From: Parapristionchus giblindavisi
Taxonomy: Eukaryota; Nematoda; Chromadorea; Rhabditida; Diplogasteridae
DNA length: 64,000 nt
Direction of reading: 5' to 3'
Assembly (NCBI GenBank): GCA_943737045.1
Contig: CALSFV010000386.1
Location: 1 to 64,000, forward strand
Positions 1 through 11,942 of this stretch are shown here, one piece after another. The position numbers were made by a program, and so were the translations under genes. Numbering within the stretch: the stretch's first letter is position 1; every line of letters begins with the position of its first letter. The notes beneath the pieces were generated by a model. The model did no database searches and had not been told where the DNA came from. It saw only the letters and a program-made list of their open reading frames with translations.

Positions 1-134
1 ACCGAAGTGTATTGTTCACTAACTCAAACTAGAAGACGAGAGTGAGAGATCGAGGAAGGAGACGGGGACAGAAAAACTTGTAAGAGGTTAACTTTCTCCT
101 GTCTGCGCTTGTAGAGCTTTGTCTGTTTCGTTTT

Positions 135-352
135 CGTTTACTTCTCCCTCTCCCTCTTCCTCTCTCCCTCTTCCTCTCTCTCTCCCTCTTCCTCTCTCTC
201 TCCCTCTCCCACTCTCTCTCTCTCTCCCTCTCTCTCTTTCTCCCTCTCCCACTCTCTCTCTCTCTCCCTCTCTCTCTTTCTCCCTCTCCCACTCTCTCTC
301 TCTCCCTCTCTCTCCCTCTCCCTCTCTCCCTCTCTCTCTCTCTCTCTCTGTC
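135..352. repeat. CT-rich microsatellite
   Basis: About 215 bases of nearly pure pyrimidine on the + strand, built from CT and CCCTCT units with CCCACTCTCTCTCT sub-repeats. The only open frames give Ser/Leu/Pro on one strand and Arg/Glu on the other. Confidence 0.95.
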
Positions 353-1570
353 CATTTTCACATTTCCGGTGACCGGTCACTCAGTCGTGACCAATCGCCG
401 GTCATGCGTGGACATGCCCATGCTGTAATGGAAAAATGACCACTTTTGGCCAATTTGCATTCGTCTACCGCACTCTCCGCACTCTAGGTTACTGTAGCAC
501 CATGCCCTTAGGGATAGACGAGATAGTGTGTAAAATTGAGAGAGTGTTGACAATTGATATTGCCTCTTACAATAGGAACTGGTGGTTGATTTCGGATATG
601 GGGGATTTACAAGGATGAAGAATTTGTGTAAGATCACTGTGTAACTTTCCTCACTATCTATCTCTCTCTCCCTCTCCCTTTCCCTCTCTCCTCCTCCTCC
701 TCTCTACCTCTCTCCTCTCTCCCTCTCCCTTTCTCTCTCTCCGTCTCCCTTATCCTTCCTTTTTGGTCCATGAAACGGGTTCCTTTTTGCATCACACACA
801 GTGCCAATCGCACCCTTTTCCGTTACTTTTCCATCTTCTCTGACCCTCCCTCTCCCTCTATCTCTCCCTCTCTCTCTCCCTCTCCCTCTCCTCTCCCTCT
901 CCCTCTCCCTCTCCCTCTCTCCCTCTTTCCAATCAATCTTACTCTAACAGTTACTTTTGCACGCAACAAGGTCGCCTCCCTTTCCCATTACTAGTAACTT
1001 ACTTTCTTTCATTGTATGTTTGATCAATTCTTCTTATGTTTTCTTCAAAAGAAGATGAAATCAGAGTAACTCTCCTCGATTCGCACACTCTCTCGCCTCT
1101 TTTTCATTTCTTTTCGAACTTTTGTACTCCCCCATTAGTAGTTTTACTCCTTTATGAAAAAATCTTAAATACTCTCCTCGATTCGCACACTCTCTCGCCT
1201 CTTTTTCTTTTCCTTTCGTACCTTTCCACCCCTCATTAGTCTCTGTCATTGTGCTTAGGAACACTGTATCGTTTTCGGTTTATTATAGTTTTTTCATAAA
1301 CTCTCTAACCCTTCCTTACCTTATTTCTAATTGTATATTGGATCATTCAATTCATTTCCAATTTCTCTTATTACTATTGTTATACCGCCTTTCTTCTTTC
1401 CCTAACTTCCCTGTCCCATAATAGATAGTTTGGGCGTGCCCTTGTCCGTTGCTCTCTCTCGAGAACGGTTCCGATCAGTTTAATTTAGGTTTAGTTGCAA
1501 GTGAAAAGGCAGAATTCTCCCGCGTTTTTTTCGAGTTCTCTCGAACTATTCGTTTTTCTTCGTGACACCA

Positions 1571-1694
1571 CACTGACAATGAGAGCAAACTTACCTGGCA
1601 AAATTATTCAACGGCTGAATTCACCATTTGGGGTAATCGTTTGCCAGGAAAGTGTATCGGGGTAACGATTTGCCAGGTAAGTTTGCTCTCAGTG
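1571..1694. mobile_element. Foldback (MITE-like) element
   Basis: Inverted arms: CACTGACAATGAGAGCAAAC at the left end matches, in reverse complement, GTTTGCTCTCAGTG at the right end, and both arms continue into ACTTACCTGGCAAA. There is no coding capacity. A diverged relative with a right end of GTTTGCTCTCTGTG lies at 54215-54397. Confidence 0.75.
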
Positions 1695-1998
1695 CACAAT
1701 CTGTCGATGCTCCTTTTTTTGTTACTCAGAAGCTGCGCATCATTGTTCTACACTAAATATTAGCACGCAGCGGCTTCGAAAAGTTTTTTTTTAAGTTTCA
1801 AAAAGTGCGAAGCGTGTCAAGATGTGTTCAAAGAGTTCAAAGAGTTTAGAAGTTTTAAAAATTAGTCCAAAAAGTATTTTTCATTTCTGTCACATTCTTT
1901 TGACTATGTCTCTCTCTAATGAATGACACTAAACAGACCCTCACAGTCTCATCCCTCTCTCCTCTGATCATTGAGTGCTTGTGCTAATAGAGATTAAG

Positions 1999-2001
1999 AG
2001 G

Positions 2002-2058
<57 letters not shown>

Positions 2059-2074
2059 CCTCTCTCTCCCTCTC

Positions 2075-2147
<73 letters not shown>

Positions 2148-2160
2148 GTCTTTGTCTCTC

Positions 2161-2214
<54 letters not shown>

Positions 2215-2222
2215 TATCCATC
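1999..2222. repeat. CT dinucleotide microsatellite
   Basis: About 220 bases of almost uninterrupted CT repeat with occasional CCCTCT and TTT interruptions. Another long CT block lies at 3157-3260. Confidence 0.97.
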
Positions 2223-2909
2223 TCCCTCTCCTTATCTGTCAACATCTAGAGTCTCTTGATCTTGCGCTTTATGCGATGTAAATCAACATTTTTTCTCTGG
2301 GCCTGGATCTTTGTTCTGCTGGAACTCATAAAATATTGAAATCAATCCATAATCGATAGAACATTGGAATATCCCAAACTGATCTGTACTTATCAAACAA
2401 TCAGTGATGTAGTGTGACCAGAGGTTCTCCAAACCTTAATGTATGGTAATGCGAAGCACCTTGAGGCGCCTTGGAGCGAGTTAAAGGGGGTGAGGGGATA
2501 GGGAGAGGTAGAGGGAGAGGGAGAGGGAGAGGTAGAAGGAGGAGGCGGTTGTATAATATAATCGTGATGAAAGGGGACAATTGGAAAACATTACACAATG
2601 AGAACTTGACTTCCCGGTTTGGAGAGGGGCAACAAAACGGTTGACGTAATGTAATTTAATTGATTTATTTAATTTAATTGTACTCACAGCCAGTCTGATC
2701 TGCATGACACTCCAGATTCAGTTGCGAGACTAATCATGAAAATAATTAATCTCAATTTTATATTTTCTTTTTTTTAAATGAAATTCTGAGATATGTAACT
2801 CGTCATCACACATCAAGCTATTTTTACTCTCCCCAATTGGGGAAAAAGCAACACTCTTTCGTAGACCAGGAAAGCGAGAGTATTGGGTGTGTATTCAATG
2901 TTAATCGAC

Positions 2910-3028
2910 TTCTAGTTGACTTCTTCCAGTTTAATTCTAGTTGACTTCTTCCAGTTTAATTCTAGTTGACTTCTTCCAGTTTACTTCTAGTTGACTTCTT
3001 CCAGTTTAATTCTAGTTGATTTCTATCA
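2910..3028. repeat. 25-bp tandem repeat, about 4.5 copies
   Basis: The unit TTCTAGTTGACTTCTTCCAG plus TTTAA is repeated head to tail four to five times with one or two substitutions. It has no spacers, so it is not CRISPR-like, and it is not coding. Confidence 0.9.
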
Positions 3029-3463
3029 CCACCGTAGTGATGATCTCATATTCTCATCGTTCTCTCATTCTCCCATTCGTTCTAAGAAGCAGTCAGCTCA
3101 CATTATCTAACTGTTCCTGTGAGTGATTGACGAGCTACACTTACTGTACCTTCGAGTCTCTCTCTCTCTCTCCCTATCTCTCTCTCTATCTCTCTCTCTA
3201 ACTCTCTCTCTCTCCCTCTCACTATATCCCCAATCTCTCTCCCTCTCTCTCTCCCTTCTTCCTCTTTTTTTTCATTTTCTAAGATCTCATTTTACTGTTC
3301 TCCACCGACATCTTATCTCTTTCACTGTTCCTTTAGATCTGCACATCCTACTTTTGAGCCTACTGTACGTGTGCATCATTTTCTCACCTCTCTTCTCTTG
3401 AGAACTTGTTGAGCACATCTTCGCTTACGCGCTTAGTAGCTTCTGTATTGTTTCACCTCCCTG

Positions 3464-3606
3464 TCTTTCTCTCTCTCTCCCTCCCTCTCTCCCTCTCTCC
3501 CTCTCTCTCTCTCTCTCTCTCTACCCTCCCTCTCCCTCTCTCTCTCCCTCTCCCCCTCCCCTCTCACTCTTCTTCTCCCCCTCCCCTCTCACTCTTCTTC
3601 TCCCCC
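3464..3606. repeat. Pyrimidine-rich microsatellite
   Basis: CT-rich tract with a small internal duplication of CTCTTCTTCTCCCCCTCCC. It is followed about 90 bases later by the purine-rich block at 3694-3770. Confidence 0.9.
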
Positions 3607-3693
3607 CTCACATTTGGCCGTCGACTTCTTCAGTGTCTCGCTACGTTGTTAGACACTAACCCTACCGTGCGCTTCTCGAAATACAGTTTGCTT

Positions 3694-3770
3694 AGGGGAG
3701 AGGGAGAGGGAGAGGGAGAGGGAGAGGGAGAGGGAGAGGGAGAGGGAGAGGGAGAGGGAGAGGGAGAGGG
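3694..3770. repeat. (GGGAGA)n purine microsatellite
   Basis: About twelve perfect copies of GGGAGA on the + strand. The purine strand is opposite to that of the neighbouring CT tracts, giving a switch of purine strand within about 100 bp. Confidence 0.95.
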
Positions 3771-4817
3771 ACGTTCAGTCATCATATCGAGAGTTGGTAA
3801 AGGGGTGAGACTAAATCAAAGTTGTTTATCGAACTTTGCAATCAGATTGTTCCCTCATCGATTCATTTCAACTATTGGCAAAAGCGTAAACATTAAGAAT
3901 TGGTTGATTTCAACCAGTTGTCAGTATTTTTATTTTGTCTGCTTCCTTATGCTATCAAAACTTGGACGCCCCTCCCGAGAGAGAGAGGAGTGGTTAGAGG
4001 TAGATAACATACCGAACATCTTTGGCATTATCGTTGTTAGAATCTCTATTGCAAAAAGTTACATCCCGGTATTCAATCCACACGAAGTCCTACGGGAGAC
4101 CGCTGCTAGGCCAGTGACAATTCTATGTTATCTGTGCACAGAGTTTGCATTATCTCTGTTGTTTGAAGTGGTTATGCTGGGTTATCCTCATTGCGTGGAA
4201 TCGTATGTTAGTATTGTACTTGGTTATGCCATAGGTTAAGCGAAGATATCTCTATTGTAGATAATGCAAACGCTGCGCCTTTTATTATCCTCCCACTCTA
4301 TATCGAATTTTTTTATTCACATTCGCTGAGACACATCCCTCGACCGTTAGGTGAAGGTCGATCTCTCCCTCTCCATATCTCTCTCTGCCTCCCTCTCCCT
4401 CTCCCTCTCCCTCATTACTCTCTCCCTCTGTCTAAGATCGCATCTATCTGTCTTTCTCTCTCATTCATTCAATTCTTCAACTCACTTAATGTTCCTGAAC
4501 GGAATATTCGGTATCGCTTAATTGCCCGGTTACGGTACTTTATTGATCTGTTTTTTAATCATTTTATTATCTTCTTAAGCTCTTTGCACTGATCAAATAT
4601 AGTAGTGTTCTTTTGTTTTCTTCTTTGTGTAACTTAATTAAGTCACTTATCGATAGTTATTCGTTGTGTAAGCCAGGGTTACGGTAGTCGATAGGTAGTA
4701 ATTCATCGTTATCATTCATTAGCTTTCACTTTTCTTCGCATCGCTATCCATTTATTCCTTCCTTCCTTAACCTCTCTCATATTGCCACCCTTGTTCGCTA
4801 GAAAAGCTCAAGGTACG

Positions 4818-4925
4818 GAGGGACCTGGAGAGGGAGAGGGAGAGTTCCTAGAGGGAGAGGGAGAGATCCAAGAGGGAGAGGGAGAGATCCAAGAGGGAGA
4901 GGGAGAGATCCTAGGGATAGAGAGA
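4818..4925. repeat. 24-bp purine-rich tandem repeat
   Basis: Three to four copies of a unit of two GAGGGA motifs followed by GAGATCCAA or GAGATCCTA. The translated Glu/Gly-rich frame reflects the repeat and shows no sign of being a gene. Confidence 0.8.
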
Positions 4926-5116
4926 GATACAAGAGGAAGAAAAAGCTCAGGGACAGTCAGGGATATTCACTCCTTTTTCTTTGTCTGGCTTTATTCAAAC
5001 ACAATTCTACCGTATCTTCGGAAATAAAGTTAGTTCTCAATCGATCGATTTCTGAACTCGATCAATTACGGTAATCGATCGTTCTCGATAGCAATCTTTA
5101 AGAGAGAGGTCGAGTG

Positions 5117-5159
<43 letters not shown>

Positions 5160-5787
5160 AGGGGGTTGGCGAGAGAAGACAAAGATGGTTATCGTGTTCC
5201 ACTAGTGTACTCTACATTCCGCCCTTTGCGGCCTTACTTACGGCCGTTATCAGCCCCTTTCTCGGACTTACTGTCGTTATCAAAACTTTCCATTTCATCG
5301 ATTGATTCGCAAAGGGGAAGTAAATCGTGTGATATCTCTGACACAGGGAGTGTTACAACAACCGACCAACTGCCTCTATCCCTGATTGTAAGAGGGGCAC
5401 TCTCTCACTTTTGCGCACTCTCTCGTCTCTGTCTAACTGTCTGTGCTCTCTCACTTCTCCGTGCTCTCTAACACTCTCTAGTCTGCACTCTCTCGGATTT
5501 GTGCAATCTCTCGCCTGAGGGGATTGAGACATTGTGATTATCTATAAGAAAGAGCGAGAGGAAGTGATCTGCTGAGGGCTTCATCTCGCCTGAAAACAGT
5601 TGATGAGGAAGAGGGAGAGAGAGAGAGAGAGATAGAGAGGGGGGGAGAGGGAGAGAGAGAGGGAGAGGGAGATATAGAAGCAGATCGAGCCTTTCCCTGG
5701 AACATCGTAAAACGTTTACGGTCCTGTCCATCTCAGATGGTTAAATTGTTCCACGTACCTCTTGACAAATCATTGACTGTCCCTCTA

Positions 5788-6254
5788 CACTCACAGAAAA
5801 TTCCCTTAGGGAAGTTTTAGAGCTGCATTTCCCTTAGGGAATAATTCCCTGATCTGCTGAGAATCCCTTGTATGTAAGGGATTTCTTATCAGGGAATTAT
5901 TCCCTTAAAAAATTCCCTTACATATAAGGGATTTCCAATTTCAACCTGCATGCGTGCGAGCGTGTCTGACTAGAGCTATCATCAAGTTTTACGAGAGTTC
6001 AAACATGTTCACATGGCTTAGTGGCAAGAGTGTTGTGTAGTGATCCGAACCTCGTATGTTCGAATCCTACCCAGCGTAAATCAACTTTGCCCATTTTTCT
6101 TATTGTTTAAATCTATTTCAAATCCCTTAAATGTAAGGCAATAATTCCCTTACAGGTAAGGGAAATAATTCCCTTATATAACTGGGAATAATTCTCTTGG
6201 GGTACCTTAGCCAGGGAATTATTCCCTTACATATAAGGGATTTTTCTGTGAGTG
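5788..6254. mobile_element. TA-flanked foldback element with internal ATTCCCTTA repeats
   Basis: Terminal inverted repeats of about 21 bp (CACTCACAGAAAATTCCCTTA at the left; the right end is its reverse complement with two mismatches). TA dinucleotides at 5786-5787 and 6255-6256 look like a target-site duplication, as left by Tc1/mariner-type transposition. The interior is full of AATTCCCTTA and TAAGGGAAT segments in both orientations and contains a tRNA-like stretch at 6010-6075. There is no open frame, so it would be non-autonomous. Confidence 0.8.
6010..6075 (+). other. tRNA-like Pol III promoter boxes (decayed tRNA or SINE)
   Basis: TGGCTTAGTGG at 6014-6024 fits the A box and GTTCGAATCC at 6058-6067 is a near-perfect B box. 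The T-arm can form four of five pairs (GTATG with CCTAC). The seven bases before the A box do not pair with the seven after the T arm, so there is no acceptor stem. It is therefore read as a tRNA-derived sequence, not a working tRNA gene. It sits inside the foldback element 5788-6254. Confidence 0.55.
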
Positions 6255-6655
6255 TACCTCTCCTTATTTCACCTGACCATATCTACCGTATCCTATGCAT
6301 TATCGATTAGTCAGTTCGCGATCGATATTAGTACTGTTTGGTCGAGTGCAACACACTGAGTATCTGAAGAACGATGCCAATCTCATTCTCTCCCTCTACC
6401 TCTCCCTCTCCCTCTCCCTCTCCTTCTCCCTCGCCACTCCTCATCTCATCTTCTCCTGTTCTAAGATGTTTGCTGAGAAGGGAGTGGGGTAGCTTCCTCT
6501 CTCTCCTCTCCTCATCGGCCTATCCCATTCTCTGCCAATAAGCCGTACTACTCACTTGTCACTACTGTGTCCCCCGCTACTGTACTTTCTACTAGATTAT
6601 CCTGATTCAGGTTTTGGCGGCAAATTCAAACTTTTCAAATTCGAATTCATTGCAG

Positions 6656-9245
6656 GGTCGTCCATCCTCATCCGCTTCCGACACGACGACGAGTCCGGCG
6701 TCCTCCGAGGCGGCTTCTGACGACAAGATGACCGCCCAGCACGAGGCAGTTAATGGTGATTATCGATTTTTGGGCTTGATTCAGGGTGGAAAATCAATAA
6801 AATGGCTGAAACTGGCACGAATCTGGCTGGCGGGCCTTTGTTTGCATAGGGTGCGATGACACTCGTCCAAGAATTCTCATTAAAACGAGATGAGATTGGG
6901 CGAAATTGGCAATTTCACAATATATATTGAAAAACGATCAATAGAGTGTAGTATACGGTAGTGCGTGAGCGTGCGCGCTTTAGTGCGGTAATCGCGCACG
7001 CGCGCGCGGTTTAACTTTTGGCGCGCATTGATCCGCTTTTATCATACAATGGCGCGGCTGTATTCATTACTGGGAGATCTTCCTTATTGTTTTCGCGAGA
7101 GCCATGCGGACACGCCGTCGAGCTCTTCGCGCAGTGTGTCCGCGCACAGCTTTCCCGACGATTTGCGAGGTTTTTAATTTGATATATTTTTTGAAAAGTA
7201 TTTTTTAATTAGAATTAGTGTGTAATTAATAATATGGCACTACTTCATAATACCTGACCAGTCAAAAATAAACACGAATGAAAAGACCTTTTATACTTGA
7301 CTTTTATACTATCCTTTTGGACTGGCCCCTGTATTCTAAAAGTAGTGCCAATAATAGTAACGTATTTGTTTAAAGATATCACCGGCGTGGTCACCGCCCC
7401 TACACAAGCGTACAGCGTGGAGTACCTCTCACAATTGCTCAAGGATAAGAAGCAGCTCGCGGCCTTCCCCAATGTTTTCCATCATCTTGAACGATTAGCT
7501 GATGAAGGTGAGTGATCTTTCACATTGTTCTTGTAATGTTTCCTCGTGCAAATTAACAAAACACGTTGTCATTACTTTGCATTTCTACCTTTTCTGTCTT
7601 ATTCTATTAGCACTGGCCTAGCGGTGATCTCCCACAGGACTTCTTATTCCTTGAATTACGGGATGTACCTTTACTTTTACCTACATTATTCTGCTAACAG
7701 ATCATTGGCAAATCAATCTAATTTAATTATCATTCAAACAATTGCTAAAGCAGTTAAGAACCTCATAGAAACATGAATTATTGCTATAAAATATTGATTT
7801 ATTGATTTAAATAATTTAATTTTAAATTAAATTCCAGAGATCAGTCGAGTGCGCGTCGCTCTCTTCCAGTTCGAGTTCACCAAGAAGGACGAGCTGTTGT
7901 TGCCGGAGGCCGAGGGAGAGTCGCAAGTGGTCACCGAGAAGGTCTTCGTCCCTGCCAAGGACTATCCTGATGTGAGTTATTTATTATTTATTTATTTATA
8001 TATAATGGTAAACATGCCTTCAATTTAGTTAAAATAATAATTGTTCTGAATGTGGAATCGAGGGAAGATAATACTCACAATATGTTGATTTTTCATTAGT
8101 TATGAAATATCTAGCACTTGTTTATGCATTTGAAAGAAAGTATGTAAGGGAGAGATTAAATGCTGATTGAATTAGATAATTTTTAGATGAACTACAATGA
8201 ATTAGATATAAACCGATCCAGTGTTTTGACCGTGGTCCTAGACACATCTTATTGCTACCCATATGTACACATTTTGACTACGATTTTCAGCCATTGCTTA
8301 TACTGCGCAGTACTGCCTTGTATCCCGATTCTTAAGAACGATCTATATCTATCAATCAATAACCCTCTGTCTGATTACAGTACAACTTTGTCGGGCGCAT
8401 TCTGGGTCCGCGTGGTATGACCGCCAAGCAGCTCGAGCAGGAGACCGGCTGCAAAATCATGGTGCGCGGTCGCGGATCGATGAGGGACAAGAAGAAGGAG
8501 GAGATGAACAGGTACGGTATATGGTTCGGGTTTTGCGGTACCGGGGATTATACGGTTTCGGCACGGGTTCAAGTGTGATTTTGTTGAGATGTTTTGCCAT
8601 CATCAAGTGTTCAAGATTAGAATTCTAGCTGGCTCATCCATTCCTATAAGTGCAGTGAAACATGCATGTACCAGGCACATAAATGAACGATCATTCACTG
8701 GCGTTTCAAAACTGAGCGTCTACTTAAATTACGTCACTTAAAAGACTTTAAGTCTACTGCAAGTGGAAATGATAAGTGCAATGTTTAGAAATATCAGAGT
8801 GGTCGTAATCGGTTCATTTATCGATTTTTTCTTATCATTGTATAATCATTCCCTTCTTCAGAGGCAAGCCCAACTGGGAGCATCTCTCGGACGAACTCCA
8901 TGTCCTCATCCAGTGCGAAGACACGCCCAATCGCGCCAAGGTCAAGCTGCAGCGCGCCGTCGAAGAGGTACGCGGTGTCTCTGCACGATTTTCGGCATAC
9001 TGTAGCCGTTTGAATTTGGAATTGGCGCGAAATTATGAACGCGGTGTCTCAGCACGATTTTCGGCATACTGTAGTTGTTTGAATTTGGAATTGGCGCGAA
9101 ATTTTGAAATTGCCTGATTCAGGTGAAGAAGTTGCTGGTGCCGGCGCCCGAGGGCGAGGACGAGCTGAAGCGGAAGCAGCTGATGGAGCTGGCGATCATC
9201 AATGGAACTTATCGATCGGCGACTCAACAGCAACATCAGGTACTA

Positions 9246-9316
<71 letters not shown>

Positions 9317-11906
9317 TTTATTCCTTCAATAGAACACATCGGGACAATTTATAAAATAATAATTATAATCATAATTGATGTAATTAATCGATATAATTTA
9401 TTCGGGAATCAATAGAATTAAAAAAAAATATATTAATAATAAATAGAATGTACTATTGAAAGTTATGCGCTTACGGTGTTCTAGCAACGTGGAAATGTTA
9501 TTAATAGCAGTATACAGTGTGCTTTATTGATAATTTAATCATTGATGGTCTGTGAATATCCCCAAAATATTTTTTTAAAATTAATGCGCGTAATTGTGAG
9601 TATAGTACTATGATAGCAGTACTGCTTTATTGTCTTATAAATACTACATTAAGAATGCAAAGATGTGCAGCATTAAATCTCTGGCTGGCTCATGCATTCT
9701 TATGAATACAGTGAAACATGAATGAAGGGGGGGGGGGGGTGTGCGATTTGTTCAAACGATACATGGGCGCCGACATGGGGGTGTCCCCCCTATAAAATTA
9801 TGGCTTTTCGAAAATTTAAGGAATGCCCCCTGTAATAATGGAAATTTTGCAATTTTTGCGATGCAGAGCTATGCGCAAGGCCCCGCAACGGAAGGCAAGG
9901 CTGTGTGCAAAATAATTCGTTTTCACTCGCCGACCTATGATCGAAGCAGTCTATGTTATAAATATGCAACATTACCCTGAACCATTGAAGTTCTAGCTGG
10001 CGCATTCGTTGTTAGGAATCCAGTGAAACATGAATGAACGGGGGGCGTGTGCGATTTGGTGAACTTCATAGGTGGGCGCGTGAAAAAGAATTATTTTTGC
10101 ACACAGCCTTACCTTCACTTGCGGGGCCTTGCGCATCGCTTTGCCTCGCATAAATTGCTACATTTCCAGTCAAATCGGCAAAAGAAATGAATGACCATGC
10201 GCATAGCCATACCTTAAAATTCCTCGGTTTGCGCACAGCCCCAGCGTGTCCACCTATGCTTTATTATGTTATAAATACTATATTAGGGATACGAATAACT
10301 GATCTATTAAATCTCTCGCTGGCTCATGCATTCTTATGAATACTGTGAAACATGAATGAACAGGGCATTTGGGTCAACTTTAACTTTTGCCATACATTTT
10401 CGGTACCCTCACCGGAAATATTTTATATAGTGGGTCGATTTAGAAAAATCGTTATTTTTTCGCTTAAATTGTAATCTTTCACTTAAAAAATGTACTTTAT
10501 ATTGTGGGTCACCCTGAAAACGGGCCATATATAGTGGGTAGATCCTCGCATTGTGAAGGTATGAAAATGTATGATTGAATTAACAGATTATGACTCTTGC
10601 CATTGCAGGTAGCCGCCCAGTTGGCTGCAGCTGCAGCCGCGGGCAAGACCGCCGGCGGCCTGCAGACCGCCGTCGCACTTCGTAAGTGTCATACTGTAGG
10701 ATTAGGGATTATTGATTGGTCTTTTTAAAAATCGTTCCGATCAATATCTTATTCGTGTGCAGTGTTCAACACTACATTTTCAGAACTATAAATGGACCCG
10801 TAATTGTTAAAACTGACATTATTTCGCTAAAATTGCTTATTTTTCTTATTGTTTCTCTTTGTCGCCGAAATTTGCAAAAGTAACCCATTTTAAATGCCGA
10901 GATAAATTAATTATGGGTAGGAGTTAGTGAGAATGCGGTTATATTAGTTGAGAATACTGTAGGAGTAATAAATGGTACGGTAGTATTACCTCATCCTCCA
11001 CATTACCGTCCAGAACAACACTACATGGTGCGGCACTGTTCTCAGTGTAGCACGTGTTACCATTTTTGCAATACCACATCCTCCACATTACCGTCCAGAA
11101 CAACACTACATGATGCGCCACTACTCTTCAGAGGCGGCAGCCGTAGCGGCACAGGCGCGCGGCTCCCTCGCGTCCTCCCTGCAGCTGGCGGCGGCCCAGC
11201 AGCAGATGCGCTCGCCCGGTCTCGCCGGCGCCCCCATCATCCTGTCGCCCTCGGGACGCGGCGCGGCCCAGGGAGGAGTAAGTGATTACTGTGTAATGAT
11301 AATAATAATAATAATAATAATAATATTTATTTATTATTATGGGCGCCGCCCAGGGATCCGTATGTGCTTACTGTATAGCAAGGAGTTAAAGCGACACCCC
11401 AAGCTAATTTGAAACTAAGCTCTGGCCACACTCTCCCTTTCTTTGTCTGAGAGCGTGGTCAAAGCGTGGTGATAAATTGGTTAGGGATGCCTTTAATGGT
11501 ACTTATTATCGTATCAAATTTAATGACGTTCAGTACTCCGGTTTGGGTAATATTATATTAAGTAGCGTAAAAAATATCTTACTTTTCACTATACTCTCAT
11601 GAAATAGCAAAAAAGTAAGTATAAAGTATGTTACTCTTGCGCGCTACTTACAATAATATTCCCTGCAAAACCGGAGTAGGGATAACATTAGAGATATTTG
11701 AAAATACAGTAACTATTCGATGATATAAATCGATAATATTTGCAGGCGGCAGCAGCGCAGGCGCTGGCGCTCCAGCAAGCCGCGGCCGCTCAGAACAACC
11801 ACGCGGCAGTCGCGGCCGCCCAGCAGGTCGCGCTCATGCAGCAACAGCAACAGCAGCAGGCTGCTGTCGACTACCAACAGCTACTGTTAGGGTACGGAGG
11901 GTAACG

Positions 11907-11942
<36 letters not shown>

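Larger units (their letters stand above)
1..6655. other. CT/GA-rich gene-poor region upstream of asd-2
   Basis: No convincing coding exon was found. The region is dominated by pyrimidine-rich microsatellites (CT, CCCTCT and related units) on the + strand, with shorter purine-rich (GGGAGA) blocks at about 2487-2532, 3694-3770, 4820-4925 and 5605-5672. Long open frames here translate only to Ser/Leu/Pro or Arg/Glu repeats and are products of the simple sequence. It also holds a foldback element at 1571-1694, a 25-bp tandem repeat at 2910-3028, a near-exact direct repeat (about 1071-1107 and 1171-1207) and a larger TA-flanked element at 5788-6254. It could be promoter, 5' UTR or a long first intron of the asd-2 homologue, whose start is not visible. 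Confidence 0.7.

Noticed and set aside
119..439. Long Ser/Leu/Pro and Arg/Glu open frames across the CT tracts
   Set aside because: Translations of microsatellite DNA; no complexity, start context or splice structure.
2910..3028. CRISPR-like array
   Set aside because: Units are directly adjacent with no spacers, and the genome is eukaryotic; it is a simple tandem repeat.
3406..4239. 277-residue open frame
   Set aside because: Its first half is CT repeat and its middle is a (GGGAGA)n Gly/Glu run; the remaining part has no motif and unusual composition.
6010..6075. Functional tRNA gene
   Set aside because: A and B boxes are present but no acceptor stem can form, and it lies inside a foldback element.
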